DNA of 64,000 nt from an uncultured Prevotellaceae bacterium (GCA_900315565.1 OMZS01000024.1:1-64000); one strand, 5' to 3'; shown: positions 31,994-42,299, numbered from the stretch's first letter. Made by a program: numbers and translations. The notes: generated by a model from the sequence alone, not told the origin.

Positions 31994-33412
31994 TCACTCT
32001 GCGTCCATGTCCTTGTCGAGCTGACCGCTCCAGAGATACTCGCGCGTTTCCTTGACAATGACCCCGCTCAGCAACAGCAGCGACAACAAGTTGGGAATGG
32101 CCATCAGGGCATTCATGCAGTCGGCAATGTTCCACACGATGCCCAGATTCATGATGCTTCCGATGAACAGCGCAATGATATAAAGCACTCTGTAAGAGTT
32201 CACCGTGCCTTTTACGCGGGCAGCCTTCGTTTTCGAAGTGCTGTCCGTGTTGTTTGTGGTATCTTGCTTGCCTCTTGCCAGATATTCCACGGCGCGTTCG
32301 CCATAGTAACTCCAGCCCAGAATAGTGCTGAACGCGAAAGTGAGCAGGCCGACGGTGAGCAGAGGCGCGCCGATGTAAGGAATCTTGCTGAAAGCCGCCT
32401 TGGTGAGCACGGCACCGTTGCTATAGTCGATGTCGGGATAGACGAGAATACTGCTGACAATGACAATGCCCGTAAGAGCGCAGATGATGACGGTGTCCCA
32501 GAAAGTGCCCGAGGCCGAAACCAAGGCCTGGCGCACAGGATTGCGCGTCTGAGCGGCGGCGGCCACGATGGGTGCCGAACCCATACCCGACTCGTTGGAG
32601 AAAAGTCCGCGGGCGATGCCGTAGCGGGCAGCCATCATCACCGTGGTACCCACAAATCCGCCTCCTGCAGCCGCAGGCGAGAAGGCTGACTCACAGATAA
32701 GCTTGATGGCTGGCCACACGTAACTGCCATTGATGATGAGAATAGCGATGCAGCCAAGCACATAGAAGATGGCCATGAAAGGCACCAGCATGGTACACAC
32801 GCGGGCAATGCTCTTCACGCCGCCAATGATGACGGCTCCGGCCAGCATACAGATAACAGCACCTGTAATATAGGGCGGAATGTTGTAGGTTTCGAACGAC
32901 AGGGTGGAAATGGCGTTGGCCTGAACGGTGTTGCCAATGCCAAAGGCAGCAATGGCGGTGAACAGGGCGAACAACACACCGGCCCACTTCCAGCCCAGGC
33001 CGCGCTCAAGCGCGTACATAGGACCGCCGAGCATCTTGCCATCGGGCGTTTTCACACGGTATTTGATAGCCAGCAGGCCTTCGGCATACTTGGTGCTGAT
33101 GCCAAACACACCCGTGAGCCAGCACCACAGCACGGCTCCCGGTCCGCCGAGCGAAATGGCCGTAGCCACACCGATGATGTTGCCCGTGCCGATGGTGGCG
33201 GCCAAGGCGGTGGCCAGAGCACCGAACTGCGACACATCGCCAGTGGCATTCTTGTCGCGACTGACAGAAAGCCTGATGGCGGTGCCTATTTTTCGTTGTG
33301 GAAACTTGAGGCGTATAGTAAGAAAAAGGTGGGTTCCGAGTAGTAGTATTATCATGGGCCAGCCCCAAAGCAGGGAGCTGAAATTCTCAAAAAAGGTGTT
33401 GAGTTGTTCCAT
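31994..33412 (-). CDS. sodium:alanine symporter family protein (AgcS/AlsT)
   Basis: 472 residues with about ten membrane segments. Typical AGCS blocks are present: FSSLLWGWPMIILLLGTHLFLTI, GALATALAATIGTGNIIGVATAI, GGPGAVLWCWLTGVFG and NESGMGSAPIVAAAAQTRNPVRQ. It imports alanine or glycine with Na+ across the inner membrane. The two C-terminal-most regions carry a cytoplasmic loop rich in Thr/Ser/Lys (DTTNNTDSTSKTKAAR). Its neighbours are unrelated in function. Confidence 0.92.
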   Translation of the reverse strand: MEQLNTFFENFSSLLWGWPMIILLLGTHLFLTIRLKFPQRKIGTAIRLSVSRDKNATGDVSQFGALATALAATIGTGNIIGVATAISLGGPGAVLWCWLTGVFGISTKYAEGLLAIKYRVKTPDGKMLGGPMYALERGLGWKWAGVLFALFTAIAAFGIGNTVQANAISTLSFETYNIPPYITGAVICMLAGAVIIGGVKSIARVCTMLVPFMAIFYVLGCIAILIINGSYVWPAIKLICESAFSPAAAGGGFVGTTVMMAARYGIARGLFSNESGMGSAPIVAAAAQTRNPVRQALVSASGTFWDTVIICALTGIVIVSSILVYPDIDYSNGAVLTKAAFSKIPYIGAPLLTVGLLTFAFSTILGWSYYGERAVEYLARGKQDTTNNTDSTSKTKAARVKGTVNSYRVLYIIALFIGSIMNLGIVWNIADCMNALMAIPNLLSLLLLSGVIVKETREYLWSGQLDKDMDAE

Positions 33413-33463
33413 TGTGATGTTTTGTGTAGAGTGTTGATTGTTTGGTAAAAAGTGTTGGTGGTT

Positions 33464-34072
33464 TTATTGCTCCATTCTTACAACGACATTCTCATGTCCC
33501 ATGGTGCGGAGCATCTTGTCGAACTGTGCGATGGCATTGTCCTCGGCGCTCTGAATGTTTGAGCGCGTAAGGCAACGGCGGCGCATATTGTTGTAGGCCC
33601 GTTTGTAGAGGGCGGCCAAGTCGCGCTCACTCCATTTCCCGCTTTCGTAGAACGAGTGCGTGCGCGCCTCGTCGATAAAGTCTTTGTCGAGCAGTTCGAT
33701 GGGCGGAAGTGTCACCAGAACCGAGTCGCCCTGTTTCCTGATCCATCCATCCTTGGTCTTTTTCATGTTGATGCCCAGACGCAGGGTACCGTAATAGATG
33801 CGCACCAGCTGGTCGTCGGAGAAGATACCCTTGCGCAGAGTATCCACCATCTCCTCGTCGGCAATCGACAGAAATTCCCACTCGCCAATGTCCTTGAGCG
33901 AGGTAATCTGTTCGGGAGTGAGGTCGATGGTCTGCTCCACCTCAACGCCCACGTCGTCGCTTTGCGACTTGTAGTACCACACCACGGCGATGAGAATCAC
34001 GGCCAGCGTAACCACCTGCTTCAACAGGTCGGCCGAGTCGCCTATTTTGCTGCGTTTGTATCGTCTGCTCAT
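33464..34072 (-). CDS. DUF4230 family membrane-anchored protein
   Basis: 202 residues, one N-terminal membrane anchor (VVTLAVILIAVVWYY), then an extracytoplasmic domain: LTPEQITSLKDIGEWEFLSIADEEMVDTLRKG, IYYGTLRLGINMKKTKDGWI, VLVTLPPIELLDKDFIDEART and a C-terminal RAYNNMRRRCL...AIAQFDKMLRTMGHENVVVRM. This is the DUF4230 pattern. The start overlaps the upstream DUF4230 gene by 4 bp, so the two are coupled and probably act together in the envelope. Function unknown. Confidence 0.8.
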   Translation of the reverse strand: MSRRYKRSKIGDSADLLKQVVTLAVILIAVVWYYKSQSDDVGVEVEQTIDLTPEQITSLKDIGEWEFLSIADEEMVDTLRKGIFSDDQLVRIYYGTLRLGINMKKTKDGWIRKQGDSVLVTLPPIELLDKDFIDEARTHSFYESGKWSERDLAALYKRAYNNMRRRCLTRSNIQSAEDNAIAQFDKMLRTMGHENVVVRMEQ

Positions 34073-34749
34073 TTTTTCTCAATCATTTTGTAAAGTGAAA
34101 GGGGAACATCCTGCACATTGAAGTCCTTGCGGAAGGTGATGGTGATGTCGTGCTCCTGAAATCCCAGTTGTTTCACCATGGGGATGATGGTGGTGGCGGC
34201 GCTCTGCTTGGCATTCTCGATGATGCCCAGCTCGGGAATGCTGTTGATGATGGAGGCACGCCCTTGCCGCTCGTAGTTGGTCATTTCGGCATCGGTAAAG
34301 TTGGTGCGGAAGATGGAGACCGACTTCATCACGTTCTCATGGTCAATCTTACTGCTGGTGAGCTGCACCTGCGGGTCGGGCAGAATGATTTCTATCTTGC
34401 GCCCGTTGCGCCGGATGTTGCGCTCGCTGAAGCCACCGAAATCCACATAGGCCTTCAGCGTGGCGTCCATCGGTATGGCCACCTTACGGTCGCCGATGGG
34501 CAGCTGAATGTTGAACGTCTTGGCCAGAATAGAGCCTTTGAGCTTCAGCTGGTCGGAGTGGGTAATGATTTTGTGGACCTTCACTTCCGACGTGTAAAGT
34601 CTGGAGCACTTCTGTATCTGCATCACCATCATCGGAATGGTGTCGATGATGGTCTTCTCTTCGTTTTTGGGCGTCTGCTGGCCACATGCGACAAAGGCCG
34701 CAGTCAGCAGCAACAATATGTAAAAACCTTTGTTTCTCATTCTTTGCAC
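34069..34749 (-). CDS. DUF4230 family lipoprotein
   Basis: 226 residues from 34749; the internal Met at 34740 (MRNKGFYILLLLTAAFVACGQQ) is an equally good or better start. The AFVAC lipobox predicts lipidation. The mature domain repeats the DUF4230 plan of its neighbour: SRLYTSEVKVHKIITHSDQLKLKG, IPMDATLKAYVDFGGF, KIEIILPDPQVQLTSSKIDHE and a C-terminal AATTIIPMVKQLGFQEHDITITF. A divergent duplication of the family seems likely. Confidence 0.8.
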   Translation of the reverse strand: MQRMRNKGFYILLLLTAAFVACGQQTPKNEEKTIIDTIPMMVMQIQKCSRLYTSEVKVHKIITHSDQLKLKGSILAKTFNIQLPIGDRKVAIPMDATLKAYVDFGGFSERNIRRNGRKIEIILPDPQVQLTSSKIDHENVMKSVSIFRTNFTDAEMTNYERQGRASIINSIPELGIIENAKQSAATTIIPMVKQLGFQEHDITITFRKDFNVQDVPLSLYKMIEKK

Positions 34750-34772
34750 GGGTTGAGTGTGGGTTGGTTATG

Positions 34773-34780
34773 CAAAGATA
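34773..34780 (-). promoter_or_regulatory. -7 box for the DUF4230 pair
   Basis: TATCTTTG on the minus strand, 23-32 bp before the candidate starts. Confidence 0.5.
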
Positions 34781-34935
34781 ATGCAAATAATTGAGTTACG
34801 GCGACAGGTAAAGAAATTTTTACACAACTTAGCAAACCTTTTTATTTTCGGATTAAACTTCGCGACGGGTTTTATGTCAAAAGTATAGTTGCAACTAACT
34901 CAAAAATAGTATTAACACCAATTACAACCACAGAA

Positions 34936-35478
34936 ATGAAAAAGATAGTAATGACACTCGTTGCCGCCATTATGATGGGGTCGGCAGCCATGGCTCAGGA
35001 TAACAACAGCCAGCAACCAAAACAAGGAAAAAAGCGAAATAAGACAGAAATGGCCCAAAAGCGCACCGACGACATGGCGCAACGCTACGGGCTGAACCAA
35101 GAGCAGACCGCACAACTGCTGAAGCTCAACACCGAGTATGCTGACAAAATGGGGCCCCACAGGGGTGGTCCTCGGCCGGCCGGAGGCCGCCGTCCGCGAT
35201 TCGGCGGCGGTGGAATGATGCCTGGCGGCGGTGGAATGATGCCCGAAGGTGTTGAGATGATGCCCGGCGGAGGCGATTTCGGCGACATGGGCCCCGTGAT
35301 GGACGATGAAGCCAAGATGCGTGCCGCCCGCCATAAAATGCGCGAGCAAATGAGAGCCAACCGCCAGGCTTACAACGCTGAGCTGAAGAAAATTCTCACC
35401 AACGAGCAATTTCAGAAGTACGAGGCCGACCAGGCCCAGCGCAGAGAACATCGCAGAGCACACCGGCCCAACGATTGA
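34936..35478 (+). CDS. small exported DUF4890-like protein with Gly/Met-rich centre
   Basis: 180 residues with a clear signal peptide (IVMTLVAAIMMGSAAMAQ). Two helical parts, MAQRYGLNQEQTAQLLKLNTEYADKM and LKKILTNEQFQKYEADQAQRREH, resemble the LTxxQ/DUF4890 periplasmic folds related to CpxP/Spy. Between them is a low-complexity spacer with repeated GGGGMMP and MMPGGG, possibly able to bind metal. A role in periplasmic protein protection is suggested by family only. Confidence 0.7.
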   Translation: MKKIVMTLVAAIMMGSAAMAQDNNSQQPKQGKKRNKTEMAQKRTDDMAQRYGLNQEQTAQLLKLNTEYADKMGPHRGGPRPAGGRRPRFGGGGMMPGGGGMMPEGVEMMPGGGDFGDMGPVMDDEAKMRAARHKMREQMRANRQAYNAELKKILTNEQFQKYEADQAQRREHRRAHRPND

Positions 35479-35507
35479 CAACGGCCGAATTCATACTGTT
35501 TCTTAGG

Positions 35508-35552
35508 CAAAATGCCGCGCGACTACCCGTAGCTGCGCGGCATATTTTTTGG
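35508..35552 (+). terminator. terminator after the DUF4890-like gene
   Basis: ATGCCGCGC / GCGCGGCAT stem with a short extension in the loop (CTACCCGTAG) followed by ATTTTTT. Confidence 0.8.
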
Positions 35553-35581
35553 TTATTGCAGAATAAACCATGAGAAAAGCG

Positions 35582-35670
35582 AAATAACTCACGGTAATAA
35601 AAAAATAACTCACGGTAATAAAAAAATAACTCACGGTAATAAAATGATAAAGCACGACATTAGCGGAACA
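35582..35670 (+). repeat. tandem 21-bp AATAACTCACGG units (locus 2 of the palindrome family)
   Basis: Three identical 21-bp units (35582-35602, 35603-35623, 35624-35644), each AAATAACTCACGG plus TAATAAAA, followed by variants CACGACATTAGCGG and CAACTCACAC. They match the arms of the TCTAGA-centred family but no core is present here. Confidence 0.9.
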
Positions 35671-35697
35671 ACTCACACAAATAATAATGCCGTCCTT

Positions 35698-36471
35698 TTA
35701 TTCCTGCCGCTGACGCACGGCCTCGAACAGCAGAATGGCTGCCGACACCGACACATTGAGTGAGTCTAACCTGCCCAGCATGGGAATACGAATGTGGGCA
35801 TCGGCGGCTTGGCGCCACTGTTGGGTGAGTCCAGTAGATTCGGTGCCCATGACGATGGCCGTAGCGCGACGCATATCGGTGTGGTAGTAGAGGCTGGAGT
35901 CCTGCAGCTGGGCGGTGAGAATGCTGATGCCGCGCTGCTTAAGGAAATCGATGCACTCCTCCGACGAGCAGGCCACCGTAGGCACGGTAAACACGGCCCC
36001 AATGCTCGAACGGATGAGGTTGGGGTTGTAGAGGTCGGTGAGCGGGTCGCACACAATGACCGCATCGGCTCCAGCTGCATCGGCAGAGCGCAGAATAGCA
36101 CCCAGATTACCCGGTTTCTCCACGCTCTCGAGCACCACTAGCAGCGGCTGCGCACCTAATTGCAGGTCAGTGAGGCGCAAGTGGCGGCTACGCACCGTAG
36201 CGACCACGCCCTCGGTGCTGCCACGGTAGGAAATGCGCTCATACACCTGGGGCGACACCAGCACCATGTTGGGGCCTGCGGGCGGGAGCGAAGCCCCTGC
36301 CACTTCGGGGCACCAGAATTCGCTGACGATTTCAAAACCCGCCGCACGGCAATGGTCGAGTTCGCGAAGGCCTTCCACTACGAAAAGTCCTTCGCGGCGG
36401 CGTTCGGACGATTTCTGTTGCAACTGCAGCAGGTGCTTGAGCCTGGGATTTTGCGTACTTGTAATAATCAT
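35698..36471 (-). CDS. SpoU/TrmH-family RNA 2'-O-methyltransferase
   Basis: 257 residues. The N-terminal ~75 form an RNA-binding substrate domain (TSTQNPRLKHLLQLQQKSSERRREGLFVVEGLREL). The SPOUT knot includes LLVVLESVEKPGNLGAILRSADAAGADAVIVCDP, NPNLIRSSIGAVFTVP, and VMGTESTGLTQQWRQAADAHIRIPMLGRLDSLNVSVSAAILLFEAVRQ, with the conserved Arg/Asn/Ser residues. The target is a 2'-OH in rRNA or tRNA; the exact site cannot be told from sequence. Confidence 0.93.
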   Translation of the reverse strand: MIITSTQNPRLKHLLQLQQKSSERRREGLFVVEGLRELDHCRAAGFEIVSEFWCPEVAGASLPPAGPNMVLVSPQVYERISYRGSTEGVVATVRSRHLRLTDLQLGAQPLLVVLESVEKPGNLGAILRSADAAGADAVIVCDPLTDLYNPNLIRSSIGAVFTVPTVACSSEECIDFLKQRGISILTAQLQDSSLYYHTDMRRATAIVMGTESTGLTQQWRQAADAHIRIPMLGRLDSLNVSVSAAILLFEAVRQRQE

Positions 36472-36476
36472 AAGTG

Positions 36477-36514
36477 CAAAAGTACGATTTTTTCAATTAT
36501 TATTCGTACCTTTG
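36477..36514. promoter_or_regulatory. divergent promoters of the methyltransferase and lipoprotein genes
   Basis: TACTTTTG on the minus strand (36484-36477) and TACCTTTG on the plus strand (36507-36514), back to back in a 67-bp spacer. The minus box is 6 bp from the methyltransferase start, giving a nearly leaderless transcript. Confidence 0.6.
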
Positions 36515-36538
36515 TGACCGAAAAATAAAACATTTCGA

Positions 36539-37120
36539 ATGAAAAAGAAGAAAAATATCAGTTTGTTGGCCGTTTTAGTCTTGATGCTGGCCTTCTGTGC
36601 GTGCTCAAAACAAAAGCCTACCAACGACATCATTGCCCCCAAGCCCGTCAAAGAAGTGCAAAAATCGCCCGCTGCCATGCCCAAAAACCATCAGGACCGC
36701 AAAATTGATTGGGTTGGCTCGGTATATAGGGTGGTAATCGACCGCACGGCCGACAAATCGCTGCCATTGACAATGGACGAAAGCGGCAAGAAATACTACG
36801 ACAACGTGATTTCTGTGAAAATCATCCGCAAGGATGGGTCTGAGTTCTTCAACCGCACATTCAGCAAAGACGATTTCGCTCAGTATGTGGAAGGAAAATA
36901 TGCCAAAAACGGCGCACTGCTGGGCATTGTGCTCGATAAGGCTGAAGGCGACAACGTCTATTTTGCCGCCAGCGTAGGTTCGCCCGACGCATTGAGCGAC
37001 GAGTATGTGCCCATGGTGATGACCATCACCCGCATGGGAGCGGTCAGCGTGAAGAAAGACAACAAAATGGACACCACCTCGGCCTCTGACGAAGACGACT
37101 ACGACGAAGACGGCGTATAG
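36539..37120 (+). CDS. DUF4738-like hypothetical lipoprotein
   Basis: 193 residues with a lipoprotein signal (LAVLVLMLAFCAC-SKQ). The domain HQDRKIDWVGSVYRVVIDRTADKSLPLTMDESGKKYYDNVISVKIIR and FFNRTFSKDDFAQYVEG...LLGIVLDKAEGDNVYFAASVGSPDALSDEYVPMVMTITR agrees with DUF4738 as I recall it. The C-terminus is very acidic (SDEDDYDEDG). Function unknown. The following spacer (37121-37180) is a CACCCATCACCCAACACC minisatellite. Confidence 0.65.
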   Translation: MKKKKNISLLAVLVLMLAFCACSKQKPTNDIIAPKPVKEVQKSPAAMPKNHQDRKIDWVGSVYRVVIDRTADKSLPLTMDESGKKYYDNVISVKIIRKDGSEFFNRTFSKDDFAQYVEGKYAKNGALLGIVLDKAEGDNVYFAASVGSPDALSDEYVPMVMTITRMGAVSVKKDNKMDTTSASDEDDYDEDGV

Positions 37121-37127
37121 TTTTTTT

Positions 37128-37178
37128 CATCCATCACCCATCACCCAACACCCAACACCTATCACCTAACACCCATAC
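37128..37178 (+). repeat. CACCCATCACC/AACACC minisatellite upstream of the exonuclease III gene
   Basis: Words ATCACCCATCACCCAACACC and CCTATCACCTAACACCC up to the start codon at 37181, leaving no recognisable ribosome binding site. Confidence 0.85.
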
Positions 37179-37180
37179 CC

Positions 37181-37933
37181 ATGAAACTCATCTCCTGGAA
37201 TGTTAACGGCCTGCGCGCCTGTGAGGGCAAAGGCTTCAGCGACGTATTCAGACAATTGGATGCCGACTTCTTCTGTCTGCAGGAAACTAAAATGCAAGAA
37301 GGCCAGCTCGACATCGCTTTTGATGGCTATCAGTCGTACTGGAATTATGCCGACAAGAAAGGCTATAGCGGAACGGCCATCTTCACCCGCCACGAGCCGC
37401 TGAGCGTCAGCTATGGCATTGGCATCGACGAACACGACCACGAAGGGCGCGTCATCACGCTCGAAATGCCCGCGTTCTATCTTGTCACCGTCTATACGCC
37501 CAACTCACAGGACGGACTGCGCCGGTTGGACTACCGCATGACGTGGGAAACCGACTTTCAGGCTTATTTGCGCCGGCTGGACGAAAAGAAACCTGTCATC
37601 GTGTGTGGCGACATGAATGTGGCTCATGAGGAAATAGACCTGAAGAACCCGAAAACCAACCGCCGCAACGCAGGATTCACCGACGAGGAGCGCGAACGTT
37701 TCACCCAACTACTCGGCAGCGGATTCACGGACACGTTCCGCTATAAATATCCAGAGCAAATCACCTACTCATGGTGGTCGTACCGGTTCCACGCACGCGA
37801 GAAGAACGCCGGCTGGCGCATCGACTACTTCGTGGTGTCCGACCGTCTGCGCGACAGCATAGCCGATGCCACCATTCACACCGACATCATGGGCTCCGAC
37901 CATTGTCCCGTAGGTCTGCTGCTTGACTTGTAG
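37181..37933 (+). CDS. xth: exodeoxyribonuclease III
   Basis: 250 residues with all exonuclease III/AP-endonuclease motifs: [23 protein letters not shown] (metal-binding Glu), [45 protein letters not shown], and C-terminal [13 protein letters not shown] with the catalytic His. It cleaves abasic sites and trims 3' ends in base-excision repair. The start codon follows a minisatellite directly. A strong terminator follows. Confidence 0.96.
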   Translation: MKLISWNVNGLRACEGKGFSDVFRQLDADFFCLQETKMQEGQLDIAFDGYQSYWNYADKKGYSGTAIFTRHEPLSVSYGIGIDEHDHEGRVITLEMPAFYLVTVYTPNSQDGLRRLDYRMTWETDFQAYLRRLDEKKPVIVCGDMNVAHEEIDLKNPKTNRRNAGFTDEERERFTQLLGSGFTDTFRYKYPEQITYSWWSYRFHAREKNAGWRIDYFVVSDRLRDSIADATIHTDIMGSDHCPVGLLLDL

Positions 37934-37957
37934 CAAAGCCCCATTCCCCCCACAAAT

Positions 37958-38006
37958 AAAAAAGAGACAAAGAGGCCCCTTTCGTCCTCTTTGTCTCTTT
38001 TTGTTT
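37958..38006. terminator. strong bidirectional terminator after xth
   Basis: AAAAAAGAGACAAAGAGG pairs with CCTCTTTGTCTCTTTTT around CCCCTTTCGT; the stem is ~17 bp and flanked by A and T runs. The spacer to 38147 is pyrimidine-rich with a doubled TTGTCTTTTTCAG word and no gene. Confidence 0.9.
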
Positions 38007-38147
38007 CCCTGTGCTGCGCCTTCCTGGTCTTCTCGATCCGCCTTTTTTGTCTTTTTCAGTGTCTCCCTTGTCTTTTTCAGCGCTTTTCTGGTCTCGTATG
38101 CTGTGACCCCGTTGCAGCCTCCTCTCGGCTCTTCCCGTTTCTCTCCT

Positions 38148-39074
38148 TTACTTCTCGGTGCCCCTTACGTGGCTGAACACCCACTGGAGCCGCTCTTCCG
38201 TAAATGCTTCGCGGGTGGCCTGCGGGTGGTTCATGCCTTCTAACAGCTCGAACTTGGCTTCGCCGCCGTTCTCATTGATCTTGGCTACCAGCTCGCTAAT
38301 GCCCTCGCCCCTTCTGTCGCGTTCTTCCGACCCACGGGTGAGATAGACGGGCGTCTTTTCAAGGTTCTCGATGCTGAGGCCGCGGCCCGAGCCCGAAGCG
38401 CAGAAGGCCGCCGCGAACATGTCGGTGTAGTCCTCCAGCATTTTCCAAACGCCCTGTGCTCCCATCGAGGCTCCAAGCAGATAGATGCGCGAGCGGTCGA
38501 TGCCCATGGCCGTGATGCAGCTGTCGATGAGCGCTTTGACATACGGATTGAAAGCCTTGGCTATCACTTCGTCGTCGCGCCCTGTAACGCCCGTCCACGA
38601 GAATTCCTCGGGACATTGTGGCACCACCAGCACGGCGTTGAAGTGTTTGGCTTTCAGATAGTCGTAGATGGAGTAGATGGCTTCGTGCCCCATCTGGCTC
38701 AGGTTGTCGTCGCCACTGCCGCTGCGTCCGTGCAGATAGACCACCAAGGCGAGCGAACTGCCATCGGCATTCCAGTTGACGGCGGCGCGATAGCGCACCA
38801 TCTGGTCGTCGATGGGCATTTCCATCTTCATGAACGGAGCCACCCGGACGCTGTCTATTTGCACGGGAATCCGCCGACGCATGCCATTGCGCATGGGACG
38901 GTCGCCACGGCCGCGCATGCCCTGACGGCGGCGCATGCCGTCGGGGCGGCGGTGGTTGCCGCCGAACTGTCCCTGAAACATGTCGGGGTTGAAATCCATT
39001 TCGTTTTCAGTCTGTGCGTAGGTCGTAGCAAAACCACAAAGCAATGTAGCGAGCAAAAACAAAAGTTTCTTCAT
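38148..39074 (-). CDS. exported alpha/beta-hydrolase (esterase/PHB-depolymerase-like)
   Basis: 308 residues with a signal peptide (LLFLLATLLCGFATTYAQ), then an Arg/Gly-rich spacer (RRPDGMRRRQGMRGRGDRPMRNGMRRR). The hydrolase domain begins LALVVYLHGRSGSGDDN; nucleophile S203 lies in LLGASMGAQGVWKM and the histidine probably in EGMNHPQAT. This resembles esterases of the PHB-depolymerase/feruloyl-esterase group. Substrate unknown; a role on carbohydrate esters is possible given the other genes. The Arg-rich spacer is unusual. Confidence 0.8.
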   Translation of the reverse strand: MKKLLFLLATLLCGFATTYAQTENEMDFNPDMFQGQFGGNHRRPDGMRRRQGMRGRGDRPMRNGMRRRIPVQIDSVRVAPFMKMEMPIDDQMVRYRAAVNWNADGSSLALVVYLHGRSGSGDDNLSQMGHEAIYSIYDYLKAKHFNAVLVVPQCPEEFSWTGVTGRDDEVIAKAFNPYVKALIDSCITAMGIDRSRIYLLGASMGAQGVWKMLEDYTDMFAAAFCASGSGRGLSIENLEKTPVYLTRGSEERDRRGEGISELVAKINENGGEAKFELLEGMNHPQATREAFTEERLQWVFSHVRGTEK

Positions 39075-39232
39075 AAGCTGGTCGTTTTTTTGGTTCTATT
39101 ATTTGACGTTCCAGCCCACTGATAGTCAAATGGTTGTCACTTTTTTAACTATTTGAATGTCGTTGCCAACCATTTTCATATATTGGCGGAGCGCGAAAGC
39201 TAGCCATGGGCAGAAGGCTATGTAAAGCAATA

Positions 39233-39264
39233 AAGAAGGCGGGCCACATGTGCCCGCCTTCCTG
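39233..39264 (-). terminator. terminator after enolase
   Basis: GAAGGCGGGC-CACAT-GTGCCCGCCTTC; on the minus strand the stem is followed by TTTATTG. The rest of the spacer to 39075 contains the esterase gene's upstream region, with a CAAATGGTTG/CAACCATTTT inverted pair. Confidence 0.7.
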
Positions 39265-39302
39265 TTGGTCTGTATGTGGAGTATTTTCCGCAGGGTGGAA
39301 GA

Positions 39303-40613
<1,311 letters not shown>

Positions 40614-40665
40614 TCAATCATTAATTATAATAAGGTTATTAAAATGTTGTCCCATTTTCAACATG

Positions 40666-40673
40666 CAAAGATA
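40666..40673 (-). promoter_or_regulatory. -7 box for eno
   Basis: TATCTTTG on the minus strand, 55 bp before the start codon. Confidence 0.55.
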
Positions 40674-40831
40674 TAGTAAAATGATGAAAAAAAAGAATTG
40701 AAAGCGAACGAATTGTGAGCGTTTTTAGTTTATTTATCATATTCGTTTGCCCGAACGATGAAAATCGGTTCAATTTGCCAACTCCACTTTCTTTTTCAAC
40801 GCATTAGCCTGGCAATGGCGCAAAAAAAGTA

Positions 40832-40862
40832 CAGGCAGGCACACATGACGTGCGACCTGCCT
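40832..40862 (-). terminator. probable terminator after ribH
   Basis: CAGGCAGG...CCTGCCTG stem with an ACACATGACGTGCGA loop region; on the minus strand it is followed by a T-containing stretch (GTACTTTTTTTG). Confidence 0.65.
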
Positions 40863-40908
40863 GCGGGAGATAAGGATAGTGGAAGGAGTTTCTTTGATTT
40901 TGATGATT

Positions 40909-41385
40909 TCAGAATTTTGCCATCTTGATGGCATCAATGGCACACTCGTCACCTTTGTTGCCCAACCGGCCTCCGCTGCGGTCCTTGGCCTGCTGAAGGT
41001 CGTTGGTGGTGAGCAGTCCGTAAATGACGGGAATGGCACTGGTGGCATTCAGATGGGCTATGCCCTGAGTAACACCCTGGCAAATGTAGTCGAAGTGGGG
41101 TGTTTCGCCCCTGATGACACTTCCAAGAACGATGATGGCATCGTAGCCGTCGTTAAGCGTCATCTGGTGAGCACCATAAATCAGCTCAAACGAGCCAGGC
41201 ACGGTCTTCACATGAATGTTCTCGGGCAGACACCCGTGCCGCTCCAGCGTACTGACGGCACCATTGAGCAGTGCGCCGGTAATCTCTGGATTCCATTCGG
41301 CCACTACAATACCGAAGCACATGTTGCTGGCATCGGGAATCTTGTCGAAGTCGTAATCGGAAAGGTTATGGAGTGCTGTTGCCAT
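40909..41385 (-). CDS. ribH: 6,7-dimethyl-8-ribityllumazine synthase
   Basis: 158 residues with the lumazine-synthase fold: [28 protein letters not shown] (substrate-binding Trp-Asn), [44 protein letters not shown] (phosphate-binding and catalytic His region) and [19 protein letters not shown]. It makes the penultimate compound of riboflavin synthesis. The other rib genes are not nearby. It lies 47 bp after the TPR gene and is probably cotranscribed with it. Confidence 0.96.
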   Translation of the reverse strand: MATALHNLSDYDFDKIPDASNMCFGIVVAEWNPEITGALLNGAVSTLERHGCLPENIHVKTVPGSFELIYGAHQMTLNDGYDAIIVLGSVIRGETPHFDYICQGVTQGIAHLNATSAIPVIYGLLTTNDLQQAKDRSGGRLGNKGDECAIDAIKMAKF

Positions 41386-41432
41386 GTTTTGTCTGTATGT
41401 CTATAAGACTTTTTGACGTTACCTGTAGGAGT

Positions 41433-42134
41433 TTACTTAGTGCTCAGACGCTCAATGTACTTGTCAATCTCCTGACTGATAGCAGCATTGACATACTTTT
41501 CCTTGATTTCCTTGTAGATTTTCAGGGCCTCATCGAATTTGTTCTGGCTCTCCAAAAGTTCTGCAGCCTGAACAAGGAAGGTGGGCGAAAGGCTGTTGTT
41601 CACTTTGCCCTCAGCCTTGCTGTCGGCCATGCTGGCAGCTTTCTTCAGGAGGTCGATAGCCTTGTCGTACTGCTTTTTGTGAGCGTAAGCATTGCCCAGT
41701 GCTGCGGTAGCAGCAGGCGAGATGATGGCATCGTTCTGCGTGGAGAAACGCTCCAGATATTTGATAGCGTCGTCCCAGCTGCCAAGATTGGCATAACTCA
41801 GTCCGGCATAGAGCTGAGCCAAATTGGCTGCGTCGGTACCACTGTAGTCGTCGATGATGGCGCGGAATCCCACTTTGCTGATGCTGTCGCCATTGAGGGC
41901 TTTGTCATACTCGCCCTGTGCAAAAAGCTGCTGTGCCTTAGCCAATGCGGTGCTGGCTTTGTCTTCGCGAGGAGCCGACACGTAATTCTTGTAGAGCAGA
42001 CCACCTGCAATGAGCAAGATGATAGCTACTACTGCAATGATGATAGCCTTCTTGTTTTTCAGGAAAAAGGCTTCCTGTTTGTTAAGGGTCTCTTCAGCCA
42101 CAGGCTGTCCCTTCTGTACGTTTTTGTTTGCCAT
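41433..42134 (-). CDS. tetratricopeptide-repeat membrane-anchored protein (YfgM-like)
   Basis: 233 residues. A short cytoplasmic N-terminus, one membrane segment at ~30-48 (KAIIIAVVAIILLIAGGLLY), then a periplasmic helical domain with TPR units (AQLYAGLSYANLGSWDDAIKYLERF, AALGNAYAHKKQYDKAIDLLKKA, AAELLESQNKFDEALKIYKEIKEKY). The plan matches YfgM/TPR_21 proteins that help proteins through the envelope. Transcribed from a promoter divergent to recF. Confidence 0.85.
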   Translation of the reverse strand: MANKNVQKGQPVAEETLNKQEAFFLKNKKAIIIAVVAIILLIAGGLLYKNYVSAPREDKASTALAKAQQLFAQGEYDKALNGDSISKVGFRAIIDDYSGTDAANLAQLYAGLSYANLGSWDDAIKYLERFSTQNDAIISPAATAALGNAYAHKKQYDKAIDLLKKAASMADSKAEGKVNNSLSPTFLVQAAELLESQNKFDEALKIYKEIKEKYVNAAISQEIDKYIERLSTK

Positions 42135-42193
42135 TATTGCTGTTTTTTGTTTTTTGATGATTCAAAATAGAGGGGGCAAAAAGTTTTTGCGCG

Positions 42194-42201
42194 CAAAATT
42201 A
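42194..42201 (-). promoter_or_regulatory. -7 box for the TPR-ribH operon
   Basis: TAATTTTG on the minus strand, 59 bp before the TPR start. Confidence 0.55.
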
Positions 42202-42265
42202 CAATTTTTATCCCATATACTGAAATTTATTGAAGACTTTTTTCGTTTTTCAATCTTAAAACACT

Positions 42266-42273
42266 TAACTTTG
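42266..42273 (+). promoter_or_regulatory. -7 box for recF
   Basis: TAACTTTG, 26 bp before the recF ATG. Confidence 0.6.
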
Positions 42274-42299
42274 CGCAAAAATTCGACTCTAGAGGCATC

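Noticed and set aside
35582-35644. Possible CRISPR or origin iterons
   Set aside because: The three units have no spacers, and no replication initiator gene is near; they match the arms of the TCTAGA palindrome family.
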